A stretch of DNA of 64,000 nucleotides from Williamsia soli (GTDB lineage: Bacteria > Actinomycetota > Actinomycetes > Mycobacteriales > Mycobacteriaceae). The position numbers and the translations under genes were made by a program. Each line of letters begins with the position of its first letter. Position 1 is the stretch's first letter. Shown here piece after piece: positions 54,620 to 63,900 of this stretch. Location: contig NZ_JAFRDR010000004.1 of the NCBI RefSeq assembly GCF_017377795.1, forward strand, positions 434,001-498,000, read 5' to 3'. The notes beneath the pieces were generated by a model. That model ran no database searches and was not told the origin of the DNA. It saw only the letters and a program-made list of their open reading frames with translations.

Positions 54620-55483
54620 GTGAGTACAGCAACCGTGGCGGCAGGTGCAGGGGGCACTTCGCGAACGCGTGGTCGTTTCGGGCCGCTACGTCGGTGGTTC
54701 CGCGAGCACGTGATCGCCTCGTTCGAGACATTCGGGCGTCAGATGACGCTCTTCCTCGAGGTCTTCAAAGTGCTGTTCGTCGATATAGCCAAACGGCGAT
54801 TTCCGTTCGGCGAGTTCATCCGGCAGTGCGCGTTCATGGCCAACACGTCCGTGATGCCGACGCTGTTGGTGGCCATCCCGGTAGGGGTCATCGTGTCGAT
54901 CCAGGTCGGCAACATCGCCAACCAGATCGGCGCAACGTCGTTCTCGGGAGCCGCCACCGGGCTCGGCGTGATCCGCCAAGGCGCGCCGCTGGTGACCTCG
55001 CTGCTACTGGCAGGGGCAGTAGGCTCGGCCATCGCCGCCGATCTCGGATCCCGCACCATCCGCGACGAGATCGATGCGATGAAAGTGATGGGCGTCAATC
55101 CGGTCCAGCGGCTGATCTCCCCACGACTCCTCGCCACGATGGTGGTCAGTTTTCTGCTGTGCGGCTTCGTCTGCTTCATCGGCTTCGTCACCGGTTATGT
55201 GTTCAACGTCTACTTCCAAGGCGGAACGCCGGGTAGTTACACCGGCACCTTTGCGTCCTTTGCATCCCCGGCCGACCTCGCGTTCGCCATCACCAAGGCG
55301 GTCATCTTCGGCGCCATCGTTGCGGTGGTCGCCTGCGACCGTGGACTCACGACGAAGGGCGGGCCCTCTGGAGTCGCCAACTCGGTCAACGCCGCAGTGG
55401 TGAACTCTGTGATCCTGCTGTTCACCGTGAACGTGATCCTCACCCAGATCTTCGCCGTGGTAGTCCCGACGAGGGTGGTCTAG
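54620..55483 (+). CDS. YrbE-family permease A of Mce transporter
   Basis: A 287-residue MlaE/YrbE-like membrane protein. The domain includes GVIVSIQVGNIANQIGATSFSGAATGLGVIRQGAPLVTSLLLAGAVGSAIAADLGSRTIRDEIDAMKVMGV, with the EIDAMxVMG signature helix, and several TM helices. It pairs with YrbEB as the transmembrane core of an Mce lipid importer. GTG at 54620 follows GAAGGCAGG. The stop abuts the next gene's ATG with no gap. The Mce subtype is not assigned. Confidence 0.93.
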   Translation: MSTATVAAGAGGTSRTRGRFGPLRRWFREHVIASFETFGRQMTLFLEVFKVLFVDIAKRRFPFGEFIRQCAFMANTSVMPTLLVAIPVGVIVSIQVGNIANQIGATSFSGAATGLGVIRQGAPLVTSLLLAGAVGSAIAADLGSRTIRDEIDAMKVMGVNPVQRLISPRLLATMVVSFLLCGFVCFIGFVTGYVFNVYFQGGTPGSYTGTFASFASPADLAFAITKAVIFGAIVAVVACDRGLTTKGGPSGVANSVNAAVVNSVILLFTVNVILTQIFAVVVPTRVV

Positions 55484-56350
55484 ATGGTCGCGTCCAAGTA
55501 CACGCCCCCGGTCCTCAAGCCGCTGGAGTGGAGTAAGAAACTCTACGAAACTCCGCGTGACCTGTTGGTCCTCATGGGGCACCAGCTCACCTTCCTGGTG
55601 CGCTCGGTCGGTGCGGTGCCGATCGCCTTCAAGCACTACAGCAAAGAGATCTGGCGGCTGCTGTCCGACGTGACGTGGGGCAATGGGGCGATCGTGGTCG
55701 GTGGCGGCACCATCGGCGTCATCATCCTGCTGGGGGTGATGGGCGGGGCCACGGTCGGTATCGAGGGTTACACCGCACTGAACCTGCTCGGTATGTCACC
55801 GGTGACCGGCGCGATTTCCGCCTTTGCGACAACCCGCGAACTCGGCCCCCTGTTGGCCGCGGTCGCGTTCACGGCCCAGTCGGGGTGTCGTTTCACGGCA
55901 CAACTCGGTTCGATGCGCATCAGCGAGGAGATCGATGCCCTCGAATCCATCGCGATTCGTCCGATGCCGTACCTCGTCACGACCCGCATGATCGCCGCCG
56001 TCATCTCGATCATCCCGCTGTACACGGTCTCACTGGCCGCGAATTATCTGGCGTGCCAGTTCATGTTCCAGATCCAGAGCGGTCAGGGGCGGGGTGCGTA
56101 TCTGTCGTACTTCTACCAGTTCATCTTGTCGAAGGACATGGTGTATTCGGTCATCAAAGTGGTGGTGTTCGTGCTCCTCACCACCTTCATCCAGTGCTAC
56201 TACGGCTTCTTCGCCTCGGGTGGACCAGAAGGCGTCGGGGTGGCGGCCGGCCACGCCATTCGGCTCGCGATCATCGTGCTGGTGTTCGCGAATCTGCTGT
56301 TGACCCTGGTGTTCTGGGGTCTGTCGCCGGGTATCAGGATTTCGGGGTGA
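55484..56350 (+). CDS. YrbE-family permease B of Mce transporter
   Basis: A 288-residue MlaE-type permease with GFGGG-like loop VGGGTIGVIILLGVMGGATVGIEGYTALNLLGM and the ISEEIDALESIAIRPM signature, parallel to EIDAMKVMG in YrbEA. Multiple TM helices end GLSPGIRISG. The ATG follows the yrbEA TAG directly, so the two subunits are translated together. The ATPase partner (Mkl) is not in the operon, as is usual for mycobacterial mce loci. Confidence 0.93.
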   Translation: MVASKYTPPVLKPLEWSKKLYETPRDLLVLMGHQLTFLVRSVGAVPIAFKHYSKEIWRLLSDVTWGNGAIVVGGGTIGVIILLGVMGGATVGIEGYTALNLLGMSPVTGAISAFATTRELGPLLAAVAFTAQSGCRFTAQLGSMRISEEIDALESIAIRPMPYLVTTRMIAAVISIIPLYTVSLAANYLACQFMFQIQSGQGRGAYLSYFYQFILSKDMVYSVIKVVVFVLLTTFIQCYYGFFASGGPEGVGVAAGHAIRLAIIVLVFANLLLTLVFWGLSPGIRISG

Positions 56351-56354
56351 ACGC

Positions 56355-57650
56355 ATGTTTGTAGACACAACCGGGCGCAACCCCTCCACGGCGCAGTACG
56401 CCCTGCGTGGAGTCGTGTTCCTCATCGTCGTCGCACTGGTCCTGGTGGGATTGATGCTGCGGTACCAGGGCACGTTCGAAACCAAGGTCGAGGTGACAGC
56501 CACCCTCGACGACATCGGCGACGGCTTGGTCAGCCAGGCCGACGTGCGTTACAACGGTCTGATCGTGGGTTCGGTGACCTCCATCGACGCGACAGAGACC
56601 AACCTGTCCGACGTCAACATCGAGATCGTTCCCGAGCAGGCCGAGGGTATTCCGGCGAACGTGACGGCCCGCACGGTGCCGAGCAATTTGTTCGGCGTCA
56701 ACTCCATCGAACTCATCCCACCGGCCGATCCGAAGGGGCATCTGTCGAACGGCAGCAAGGTGGTGGCCGACGAATCCAAAGAGACGATCGCGCTGCAATC
56801 GGTCCAGAACGACCTGCGCGAACTGTTCACCGCCGTGCCACCCGAGCAGATCGGGCGGGTCCTGGGGACGATTGCCGACACCTTGCGTGGCGGCGGAAAT
56901 GTGTTCAGCGCGTTCGTCGGAACACTCAATCAGTACTGGGAGCAGATCAACGCGCAATTCCCTGACGGTGCACCTCCAGGATTCGACAACTTCAACGACT
57001 CCTTGCGCGGGATCGAGCAGTCGACCCCGCAACTCCTCGACGCGATGGGGCGCGCGGTGATCCCGTCGATCACGATCATCGAGCGCCAGCGTGAACTGGC
57101 AGGGACGTTGACCGCAGCCCAGGGCATGATCGACAGGATCCAAACCCTGTTCGCCCGCAACGGGGACTCGGGTATCCAGATCGTGGAAAACCTCAACACC
57201 ATGACAGGCGCGATCGCGGTCGATTCTGAAGCGTTGCCCGGCGCGCTTCGCGCTCTCAACAATCTCGCAGGCAAGGTGCTCACGGTGTTCACGGGCGTCA
57301 ACGGCAAGCCGCAACTCAACATCGGGGTCAGCTTCAGTCCGTTTGTGATGTACAACAGGCAGAACTGTCCGGTGTACGACGGCGGAAAGTACGGGATGAC
57401 CAGGGGGCCGGGGTGTTCGGGTCCGGGTACGGGTACCGGCCCGACGAGTTCAGGGCCGCTCGTCATCACCCCGAGCAGCGCACAGGGTGACCTGGACGTG
57501 GTCCCGGCGGACACGCCCGTCGCGGTCACCACGGCGAGTGACAACAAGACACTCAAGGCCGCACTCGAGCGGGAACCCTCGGCCGCGGACACCCTGATGC
57601 TCGGCCCACTCGTGCAGTCGGTCCAGGTCGCCGAAGGTGGTGAGGGCTGA
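56355..57650 (+). CDS. MceA-type substrate-binding/tunnel protein
   Basis: A 431-residue Mce protein. One N-terminal TM helix (GVVFLIVVALVLVGLMLRY) anchors it. The MlaD/Mce domain follows (TKVEVTATLDDIGDGLVSQADVRYNGLIVGSVTSI), then a long helical region and a Pro/Thr-rich C-terminus. First-position Mce proteins form part of the hexameric hydrophobic tunnel that carries lipids across the periplasm. ATG at 56355, 4 bp after yrbEB. Its TGA overlaps the next ATG. Confidence 0.92.
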   Translation: MFVDTTGRNPSTAQYALRGVVFLIVVALVLVGLMLRYQGTFETKVEVTATLDDIGDGLVSQADVRYNGLIVGSVTSIDATETNLSDVNIEIVPEQAEGIPANVTARTVPSNLFGVNSIELIPPADPKGHLSNGSKVVADESKETIALQSVQNDLRELFTAVPPEQIGRVLGTIADTLRGGGNVFSAFVGTLNQYWEQINAQFPDGAPPGFDNFNDSLRGIEQSTPQLLDAMGRAVIPSITIIERQRELAGTLTAAQGMIDRIQTLFARNGDSGIQIVENLNTMTGAIAVDSEALPGALRALNNLAGKVLTVFTGVNGKPQLNIGVSFSPFVMYNRQNCPVYDGGKYGMTRGPGCSGPGTGTGPTSSGPLVITPSSAQGDLDVVPADTPVAVTTASDNKTLKAALEREPSAADTLMLGPLVQSVQVAEGGEG

Positions 57651-58669
57651 TGGGTTACAGCAAGCCGCTCATCGGATTCAGCCTGTTCGCGGTGCTCGCA
57701 CTCGTGCTGACCTGGACGATCTGGTCGACCCTGGAGCGATCGGTTCCCGGCGAGACCAACGAGTTCACAACGTATTTCAACGATGCCTCCGGCCTGCACG
57801 AAGGCGATGACGTCCGGATGGCCGGTGTTCGCGTCGGCCGGGTGGCGTCGATCGAACTCGACACCGATCGCGCCGAGGTGACCTTCGAGGTTCAGAAAGA
57901 TCAGTCGATCTACTCCAACACCAGGGCGTCGATCAAGTACCAGAACCTGATCGGGCAGCGGTACGTCGGGCTCGACCTGGTCGAGGACGCCGAGCAGAGG
58001 CGACTGTCACCGGGATCGACCTTGAAGGAACCCTCGCAGGACTCGTTCGACGTCTCTGCGTTACTCGCCGGGTTTCAGCCCGTCTTCGACACCCTTGATC
58101 CGGATCAGGTGAATGCGTTGTCGGAGAGCTTGGTTCAAACGTTCCAGGGCAACGAGGTCTCGCTGAGCTACACCATTGAACAGGTCGGTAAAGTGGCCAC
58201 CAATTTCGCCGACAACGACCAGGTGATCGGGGCCGTGATCACCAATCTCAGTGCGGTCATGGGGGATCTGAGCAAGCAGGGCGAACAGATGCAAGAGCTC
58301 GTCGCCAATCTCGCCGGACTGATCGAAGGCCTCAACGCCAACTCGCCTGCGCTCGGGTCGGCAGTGCAGAGCATCGGCAGTGCGACCGACCGGCTCGGCA
58401 ACCTGCTCGGCACGATCCGTCCCGATGTCCAGGAGTTGGGTCAGGACCTCAAGAACACCACCGACCGCATGATCGACATCGGTCCCAAGCTCGATCAGCT
58501 CGCGATCGATCTCCCTCTGTTCCTGGTGCACTTCCCGATGGTCATGGGCGAAGGTGCCTACCTCAACATCTATGCGTGCGAGCTGGATGTGTCGATCGGA
58601 GGAGTTCTGTTCCCGCCGGGTTTGATCAGCCAGATCGGTGGCACCAACCACTCGGTGGTGTGTCGATGA
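57650..58669 (+). CDS. MceB-type protein
   Basis: A 339-residue Mce family member. The TM anchor (IGFSLFAVLALVLTWTIWSTL) is followed by the MlaD domain (EFTTYFNDASGLHEGDDVRMAGVRVGRVASIELD), IKYQNLIGQRYVGLDLVEDAEQ, and a long amphipathic helical region. It ends with a Cys-containing C-terminus (YACELDVSIGG...VVCR). ATG at 57650 shares one base with mceA's stop (TGATG), and its own stop overlaps mceC (ATGA). Confidence 0.92.
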   Translation: MGYSKPLIGFSLFAVLALVLTWTIWSTLERSVPGETNEFTTYFNDASGLHEGDDVRMAGVRVGRVASIELDTDRAEVTFEVQKDQSIYSNTRASIKYQNLIGQRYVGLDLVEDAEQRRLSPGSTLKEPSQDSFDVSALLAGFQPVFDTLDPDQVNALSESLVQTFQGNEVSLSYTIEQVGKVATNFADNDQVIGAVITNLSAVMGDLSKQGEQMQELVANLAGLIEGLNANSPALGSAVQSIGSATDRLGNLLGTIRPDVQELGQDLKNTTDRMIDIGPKLDQLAIDLPLFLVHFPMVMGEGAYLNIYACELDVSIGGVLFPPGLISQIGGTNHSVVCR

Positions 58670-59664
58670 GCCGGGCGGGGGCAGTGGGCCGCAGCTGGCG
58701 CAGCCATCGATTCTTCTGGCTCGGTGCGATCGGTACGGTGGTGCTGATCGTGATCGTGTTCGCGACGTTCGCCATCTCGGACTCGGGAATCGGCAAGCGG
58801 GAGTACACCGCTGACTTCTCACAGGCCGGTGGCATCCGGCCCGGCGACAAGGTGCGGGTCGCGGGCATCGACGTCGGTGAGGTGTCGAAGACCGAGTTGG
58901 CACGTGACCACGTCACGCTGACGATGGAGGTCGACAAGAAGGTCGAGGTGCGCGACGACGGGTCCGCCGAGATCAAGCTGTCGACGCTGCTCGGTCAGCG
59001 CTATGTCGACATCAGGATCGGTGACTCCACCGCACCCCTCGAAGGATCACGGATCCCGCTGACCCAGGTTCCCTACGACCTGCAGGAAACCATCGAGCGC
59101 GGGACGCCCATACTCGCCGGCGTCAACGCCGAAGAACTCAGTGACAGCGTCAGCGCCCTGAACAGTCAGCTCAAAGATGCGCCCGGGGTCACCCGGACGA
59201 CGTTGGACGCACTCACCGAGATGTCGAAGGTGATCAGCAACCGCAGCGACCAGATCAATCTGCTCATCAAGGACACCGAGACGGTGACCGATGTGATCAA
59301 CAGCAGCCAATACCAGCTGTCCGTCATCGTCGGCCAGGGGCAGCTGCTGGCGCAGAAGATCGCCACCCGCCAGCAGTTGGTGGTCCAGCTACTCGACGGC
59401 GTCGCGAATCTTGCCCAGCAGATGGAAGCGATGGGCGCGGAGAACAACAACCAGTTCGCGCCGTTGATCGGCAACCTCAACACCGTCTCCGAAGGACTCG
59501 AGAAGAACCGGGACAATCTGCGGCACATGCTCGAGGTGCTGCCGCTGACGGTGCGGTCGATCGCCAACACCACCGGATCCGGACCGTACGCGATGGGATA
59601 TCTGCCGTGGGGCATCTTCCCCGACAATTGGCTCTGCGCAGCCCGGGTGGTGAACGGATGCTGA
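58666..59664 (+). CDS. MceC-type protein
   Basis: A 332-residue Mce protein. TM anchor FFWLGAIGTVVLIVIVFATFA, then MlaD domain KREYTADFSQAGGIRPGDKVRVAGIDVGEVSKTELARDHVTLTMEV and KLSTLLGQRYVDIRIG. A helical domain and the C-terminal LPWGIFPDNWLCAARVVNGC follow. The ATG at 58666 overlaps the mceB stop. Its TGA lies within the first codons of mceD (7-bp overlap). Confidence 0.92.
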   Translation: MSRAGAVGRSWRSHRFFWLGAIGTVVLIVIVFATFAISDSGIGKREYTADFSQAGGIRPGDKVRVAGIDVGEVSKTELARDHVTLTMEVDKKVEVRDDGSAEIKLSTLLGQRYVDIRIGDSTAPLEGSRIPLTQVPYDLQETIERGTPILAGVNAEELSDSVSALNSQLKDAPGVTRTTLDALTEMSKVISNRSDQINLLIKDTETVTDVINSSQYQLSVIVGQGQLLAQKIATRQQLVVQLLDGVANLAQQMEAMGAENNNQFAPLIGNLNTVSEGLEKNRDNLRHMLEVLPLTVRSIANTTGSGPYAMGYLPWGIFPDNWLCAARVVNGC

Positions 59665-60767
59665 ATCGATCTGTCGGACAACTACGCCGGACCATCACTG
59701 TCGTCACAGTGCTGATGAGCACCGCACTGATCGCGGCCGGGTGCACCTTGATTCCGGCAGACCTGAAACATGCGGTGGGGCAATCGATCAAGGTGACCGC
59801 CTACTTCGAGAGCGTGGCCGGTCTCTACGCCGACAACGACATCGACGTGCTGGGCATGCCGGTCGGGCGGGTGCTGTCGATCACCCCGCAGGGTGGCCGC
59901 GTCAAGGTCGAGTTCACAGTCGACAAAGACATTCCGATCCCCGCCGACGCCACGGCCGCGATCATCAACACCTCCCTGGTGACCACCCGCCACATCGAGC
60001 TCTCGCCGCCGTATTCCGAGGGACCAAAACTGCAAGACGGTGACGTCATCACCGACGCGAAGAGCCCGGTCGAGATCGGCACCCTGTTCGACACCGTCGA
60101 CAACCTGGTCGAGCAGTTCGAGGCCGATCCGGACGGAAACGGTCCACTGAGCGACATGCTGTCGATCAGCTCGGGAATCTTCGGTGGCAACGGAGCTCGC
60201 ATGAAGGCCGCGATCGACGAACTGAGCAAAGCGGCCCAGGTCGGTGTCGACAACGGCGACGCACTGGTCGAGGTCATCAAGAACATGGATCAGCTGACGT
60301 CGGTACTGGTCGAGAACTACCCGAAGATGACTGCGTTCTCCTCCTCGATCACCCAGGTGTCGCAGATGCTCGGTGATCAGGCGCCCGGACTGCAGGCGAC
60401 CATGGAAGGTCTCAACCAGACCCTGAACAACACCGCGACCTTTCTCGAAGGCAACACCACCACACTTGGTGGCTCGATGGGACGGTTGGCTGCCGTGATC
60501 AGCAACCTCAGTGACTACTCCCGGCAACTCGTCGACACGATCGACGTGGCGCCCTTGGCATTCGACAACCTCGCGAACTCGGTCTCCGTCGAACAGCGGG
60601 CCTGGCGAGCGCAGGTGTTGATCGACAAGTCGTTGTTCGACAACGAGCTGCTCTCGACGTTCTGTGAGGCCATCAACTTGCAGCAAGACGGTTGCCGGAC
60701 AGGAAAGTTGACCGGCTTCGGCCCCGATCTGGGCGTGTTCTCGGCTCTTGTGGAGATGACCAAATGA
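59658..60767 (+). CDS. MceD-type protein with possible lipobox
   Basis: A 369-residue Mce protein. The N-terminal helix TITVVTVLMSTALIAAGC ends in a Cys at residue 29 in an AAGC context, a weak lipobox (Ala at -3). In mycobacteria the lipoprotein is normally the fifth Mce protein. The MlaD domain follows (IKVTAYFESVAGLYADNDIDVLGMPVGRVLSITP) with TSLVTTRHIELSPPY and a helical C-terminal domain. ATG at 59658 overlaps mceC, and the stop overlaps mceE (ATGA). Confidence 0.9.
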   Translation: MLNRSVGQLRRTITVVTVLMSTALIAAGCTLIPADLKHAVGQSIKVTAYFESVAGLYADNDIDVLGMPVGRVLSITPQGGRVKVEFTVDKDIPIPADATAAIINTSLVTTRHIELSPPYSEGPKLQDGDVITDAKSPVEIGTLFDTVDNLVEQFEADPDGNGPLSDMLSISSGIFGGNGARMKAAIDELSKAAQVGVDNGDALVEVIKNMDQLTSVLVENYPKMTAFSSSITQVSQMLGDQAPGLQATMEGLNQTLNNTATFLEGNTTTLGGSMGRLAAVISNLSDYSRQLVDTIDVAPLAFDNLANSVSVEQRAWRAQVLIDKSLFDNELLSTFCEAINLQQDGCRTGKLTGFGPDLGVFSALVEMTK

Positions 60768-61882
60768 GCGCGCTCTCCGGTGGCGCCCACAGGGCGAAGG
60801 CCGCCGTCGTCACCGGTCTGGCCGGAATGATGTTGCTGTCCGGGTGTGGGGTGATACCCGGCCTGACAATCGATCAGATCCCGTTGCCTGCGCCCGGTGG
60901 CGTCGGCGGCGGTTACGAGATCAAGGGTTCCTTCGGCAACGCCCTGAATCTGCCGTCGCGGGCGAAGGTCAAGCTCAACGGCAACGACGTCGGCCTCGTG
61001 GAGTCGATCTCGGCGAACAACTACGCCGCCGACATCACGATGCTGGTTCGCAAGGACATCGAGTTGCCGGTGGGGACCGGCGCCGAATTGCGTCAGGGCA
61101 CGCCGCTCGGTGACGTGTTCGTGGCCCTGTTACCTCCCGAAGGTGGCGATGCCGCCGGCGTCATGAAGCCCGGAGATTCGCTGAGTGGCGAGACCTCGGA
61201 GGCCGCAACCGTCGAAGACCTCCTCGTCACCGCCACGGCATTCGTCGACGGCGGGGCGATCAAGAACCTCACCGAGATCATCAACGAACTGTCGAACGCG
61301 GTGGGCGGCAAAGCTCCTGAACTGACCGGCCTGATCACCGGGATGACAACGGCGATCAGCAGGCTCGCACAGAACACGACCGAGATCGACACCGCGCTGG
61401 CGTCGCTGGACGGGCTGTCCACCGACCTCGCGAACGGCCGCGAGCAACTCGTCGCCTCCATCAACACCGTCGGGCCTGCGCTGAGCGTCGTCGACGCGCA
61501 GATCCCGTCGATCGTGACAACTCTCGACAAGACAAAGGTCGTCACCGATGCACTCAACGACTTCCTCGATTCCCAGACCGGGAACACGGTGGAGCTGACC
61601 AACAACCTGCTCGTCGACGTCGAGGCCCTCGGGCGTGCCATCGGAGAGCTCGGCCCGGTTGCCGACAAGTTGAAGGTCTTGACGCCGAAATGGGTCAACG
61701 CGACCCCGGGCAGCGCCGCGACCGTCGCAGCCAGGGTGTGGTTCCTCTCACCGGGATTCGGATTCGACGCGGCCAGCCGCCTCCCGGAAGTCGGAGACAT
61801 CGATCAGGGTGTCAACTCACTGCACCAGACCCTGGTGCGAGTGTTGGCCCGGCTCACCGGTACCCAGGGATGCTGCGGGTGA
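60764..61882 (+). CDS. MceE-type lipoprotein (LprK-like)
   Basis: A 372-residue Mce protein with a clear lipoprotein signal ending MLLSGC (Cys28). The MlaD domain reads YEIKGSFGNALNLPSRAKVKLNGNDVGLVESISANNYAADITMLV with GTPLGDVFVALLPPE. A helical domain and conserved WVNATPGSAATVAARVWFLSPGF follow. The fifth Mce protein is the lipoprotein LprK/LprN in mycobacterial operons, so this fits. The ATG overlaps mceD's stop. Confidence 0.93.
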   Translation: MSALSGGAHRAKAAVVTGLAGMMLLSGCGVIPGLTIDQIPLPAPGGVGGGYEIKGSFGNALNLPSRAKVKLNGNDVGLVESISANNYAADITMLVRKDIELPVGTGAELRQGTPLGDVFVALLPPEGGDAAGVMKPGDSLSGETSEAATVEDLLVTATAFVDGGAIKNLTEIINELSNAVGGKAPELTGLITGMTTAISRLAQNTTEIDTALASLDGLSTDLANGREQLVASINTVGPALSVVDAQIPSIVTTLDKTKVVTDALNDFLDSQTGNTVELTNNLLVDVEALGRAIGELGPVADKLKVLTPKWVNATPGSAATVAARVWFLSPGFGFDAASRLPEVGDIDQGVNSLHQTLVRVLARLTGTQGCCG

Positions 61883-61889
61883 TGCGACG

Positions 61890-63047
61890 ATGACTGCCTG
61901 GTTGCTCAGAAACAAGATCCTGCTCTCCAACCTCGCGTTGGTGCTGGTGATGCTGGTCGGTGTCGCGTACCTGAGTCTCGGCGTGCTGCGATGGCGACCG
62001 CTCGCGGACTCGTATTCGTTGACGGTCGAGTTCGCCAATTCCGGTGGCGTGCAGACGACGTCCGACGTCACGCTCCGTGGCGCCCGGGTCGGTGAGGTCG
62101 ACACCATCCTCACGACACCGAACGCGGTCGAGGTCAAGGTGACCATCGACAGCAAGTACAAGATCAACAAGGACGCAGCGGTCGAGGCTCTGGGTCTGTC
62201 CGCTGTAGGTGAGCAGTACGTCGACTTCCAGCCATCGACCGACGCAGGCCCGTACTTCTCCGATGGAGACAAGATCAGCACACGGCAGACGTCGTCGACC
62301 GTGGCGTTCCCGAAGCTCCTCGAGTCCACCGTCAACGTCGTCAACCAGATAGATCCCGATGAGCTCAAGGTGACGATCGACGAACTCGACGTCGCGCTGG
62401 ACAGCGGTGGCAAGAATCAGCTGCGCGCCCTGTTCAACAGTGGCGGAGTGATCTTCGCCGATCTGTATCGGGTGTTGCCCGAGACCGTGTCGCTGATCCA
62501 GAACACCGGCACGATCCTCGAGACCACCTCAGATGTTCAACCTGATCTGGGGACGTTGACCGGTGGCATCAGCAGCCTGATCGACGCGCTCGTGGCGTCC
62601 GATCAAGAATTGCGTACTTTTCTGGGCAGTGCGCCCGCCCAGCTGACGACGCTCGGTGGGTCACTGAACACCCTCACCGATCCGCTGACCGACGTGCTCA
62701 AGCAATTTCTCGACATCGCCCAGCAGGGCGCGCTGAGGGCTCCCGCTCTGGTCAACCTGCTGCCTTCGATCCGAGATGGCGCGATCACGTCACTCGCGAT
62801 GTTCCACGACGGTGCCTGGTGGGCCTATGGGTCGATCTATCCGCGACCGTATTGCGACTATCCGGTGTTGCCGCAGCCGCCGACCGAGATCTTGCAGAGC
62901 TCTGTTCCGGTCAACATGTACTGCGTCACCGAAGACCCGACGCAACAGATCAGAGGCGCGGCCAATGCTCCGCGGCCACCTGGCGACGACACTGCCGGAC
63001 CGCCACCGAACTTCGATCCGAACGCGCGTACCGCCCCGTTGGGCTGA
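61890..63047 (+). CDS. MceF-type protein
   Basis: A 385-residue Mce protein, the last of the six. TM anchor KILLSNLALVLVMLVGVAYLSLGVL, then MlaD domain SYSLTVEFANSGGVQTTSDVTLRGARVGEVDTI and EALGLSAVGEQYVDFQP. The C-terminus is Pro/Asn-rich after YPRPYCDYPVLPQPP. The ATG at 61890 is 7 bp after the mceE stop. It completes the hexamer set. Confidence 0.92.
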   Translation: MTAWLLRNKILLSNLALVLVMLVGVAYLSLGVLRWRPLADSYSLTVEFANSGGVQTTSDVTLRGARVGEVDTILTTPNAVEVKVTIDSKYKINKDAAVEALGLSAVGEQYVDFQPSTDAGPYFSDGDKISTRQTSSTVAFPKLLESTVNVVNQIDPDELKVTIDELDVALDSGGKNQLRALFNSGGVIFADLYRVLPETVSLIQNTGTILETTSDVQPDLGTLTGGISSLIDALVASDQELRTFLGSAPAQLTTLGGSLNTLTDPLTDVLKQFLDIAQQGALRAPALVNLLPSIRDGAITSLAMFHDGAWWAYGSIYPRPYCDYPVLPQPPTEILQSSVPVNMYCVTEDPTQQIRGAANAPRPPGDDTAGPPPNFDPNARTAPLG

Positions 63048-63099
63048 GCTCTGTAGCGCTGTCCGACAAACCCGAGAGTGTATGAGGTAGAAACGCCGT

Positions 63100-63879
63100 A
63101 TGGCCGACAACAATGTGCCCGAAAACCCTGACACCGGAGCCGAGCCCACGGAGGGTGTCTCGGTGAGCAAACGGCCGACGGGAAAGTCGCGGAAGAAGCC
63201 GGCGGAATCCACTTCGTATGCTCCGACCGTCGAGGCGGCCGTCCCCGCGTCGACCGGTTCGGGGGCAGCGAGGCCCGGCAAGCAGATCACGATCAACGTG
63301 TCCTCTGTCGGCAAGATCGTTGCGGGCGCGCTGGTGGTGGCGTTGATCGCGGTCGCCATCTTCTTCGGCGTCAAATGGAAGTCGGATGCCGATGAGCTGG
63401 CCGCGGCGTCAGACGCCAAGCACGCGTCCGACTACTTCGTGACGCAGTTGTTGAACTCCATGAACACCGCTACGGCGAGCGAGTACGTCGACACGATGTC
63501 GCCGCTCACGACGGGTCAGTTCCGGGACAACCTGACCAAGGAACGCGACAAGACGCAGGCCGACATCACGCAGATGCAGCTGAAGATCACGCCGGACATC
63601 TGGTCGTCGGGTGTCGTCTCGGTCAACGGCGACTCGGCCACCACCTTGGTTGTCGCCGAGATCAGCGGCACGAGCAGCGTGGCTACCCAGCCGGTTACCA
63701 ACGTCGGTATGTTCCGGTTGACGCTGGAAAAGCACGACGGTAAATGGCTTGTCTCACAGATGGATCCAGGTCCGTCGAGTACCGGGGTGGGATCGGACCC
63801 CGCCGCGCCCGGTGGCGAGACGCCCGCTCCCGCTCCCGCTCCGACCGAACCGGTGCCTGCGCCTGCACCTGCCGGCTGA
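63100..63879 (+). CDS. Mce-associated membrane protein
   Basis: A 259-residue bitopic protein. A Lys/Pro-rich cytosolic N-terminus of about 70 residues precedes the TM helix (IVAGALVVALIAVAIFFGV). An extracytoplasmic domain (KHASDYFVTQLLNSMNTATASEYVDTMSPLTTGQFRDNL) of the Mce-associated/VirB8-like type follows. The tail is Ala/Pro-rich (PAPAPAPTEPVPAPAPAG). It follows mceF by 52 bp and probably belongs to the operon. Such proteins stabilise Mce complexes in mycobacteria. Confidence 0.85.
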   Translation: MADNNVPENPDTGAEPTEGVSVSKRPTGKSRKKPAESTSYAPTVEAAVPASTGSGAARPGKQITINVSSVGKIVAGALVVALIAVAIFFGVKWKSDADELAAASDAKHASDYFVTQLLNSMNTATASEYVDTMSPLTTGQFRDNLTKERDKTQADITQMQLKITPDIWSSGVVSVNGDSATTLVVAEISGTSSVATQPVTNVGMFRLTLEKHDGKWLVSQMDPGPSSTGVGSDPAAPGGETPAPAPAPTEPVPAPAPAG

Positions 63880-63900
63880 GCCCGCTGGGTTCGTCTCCGA

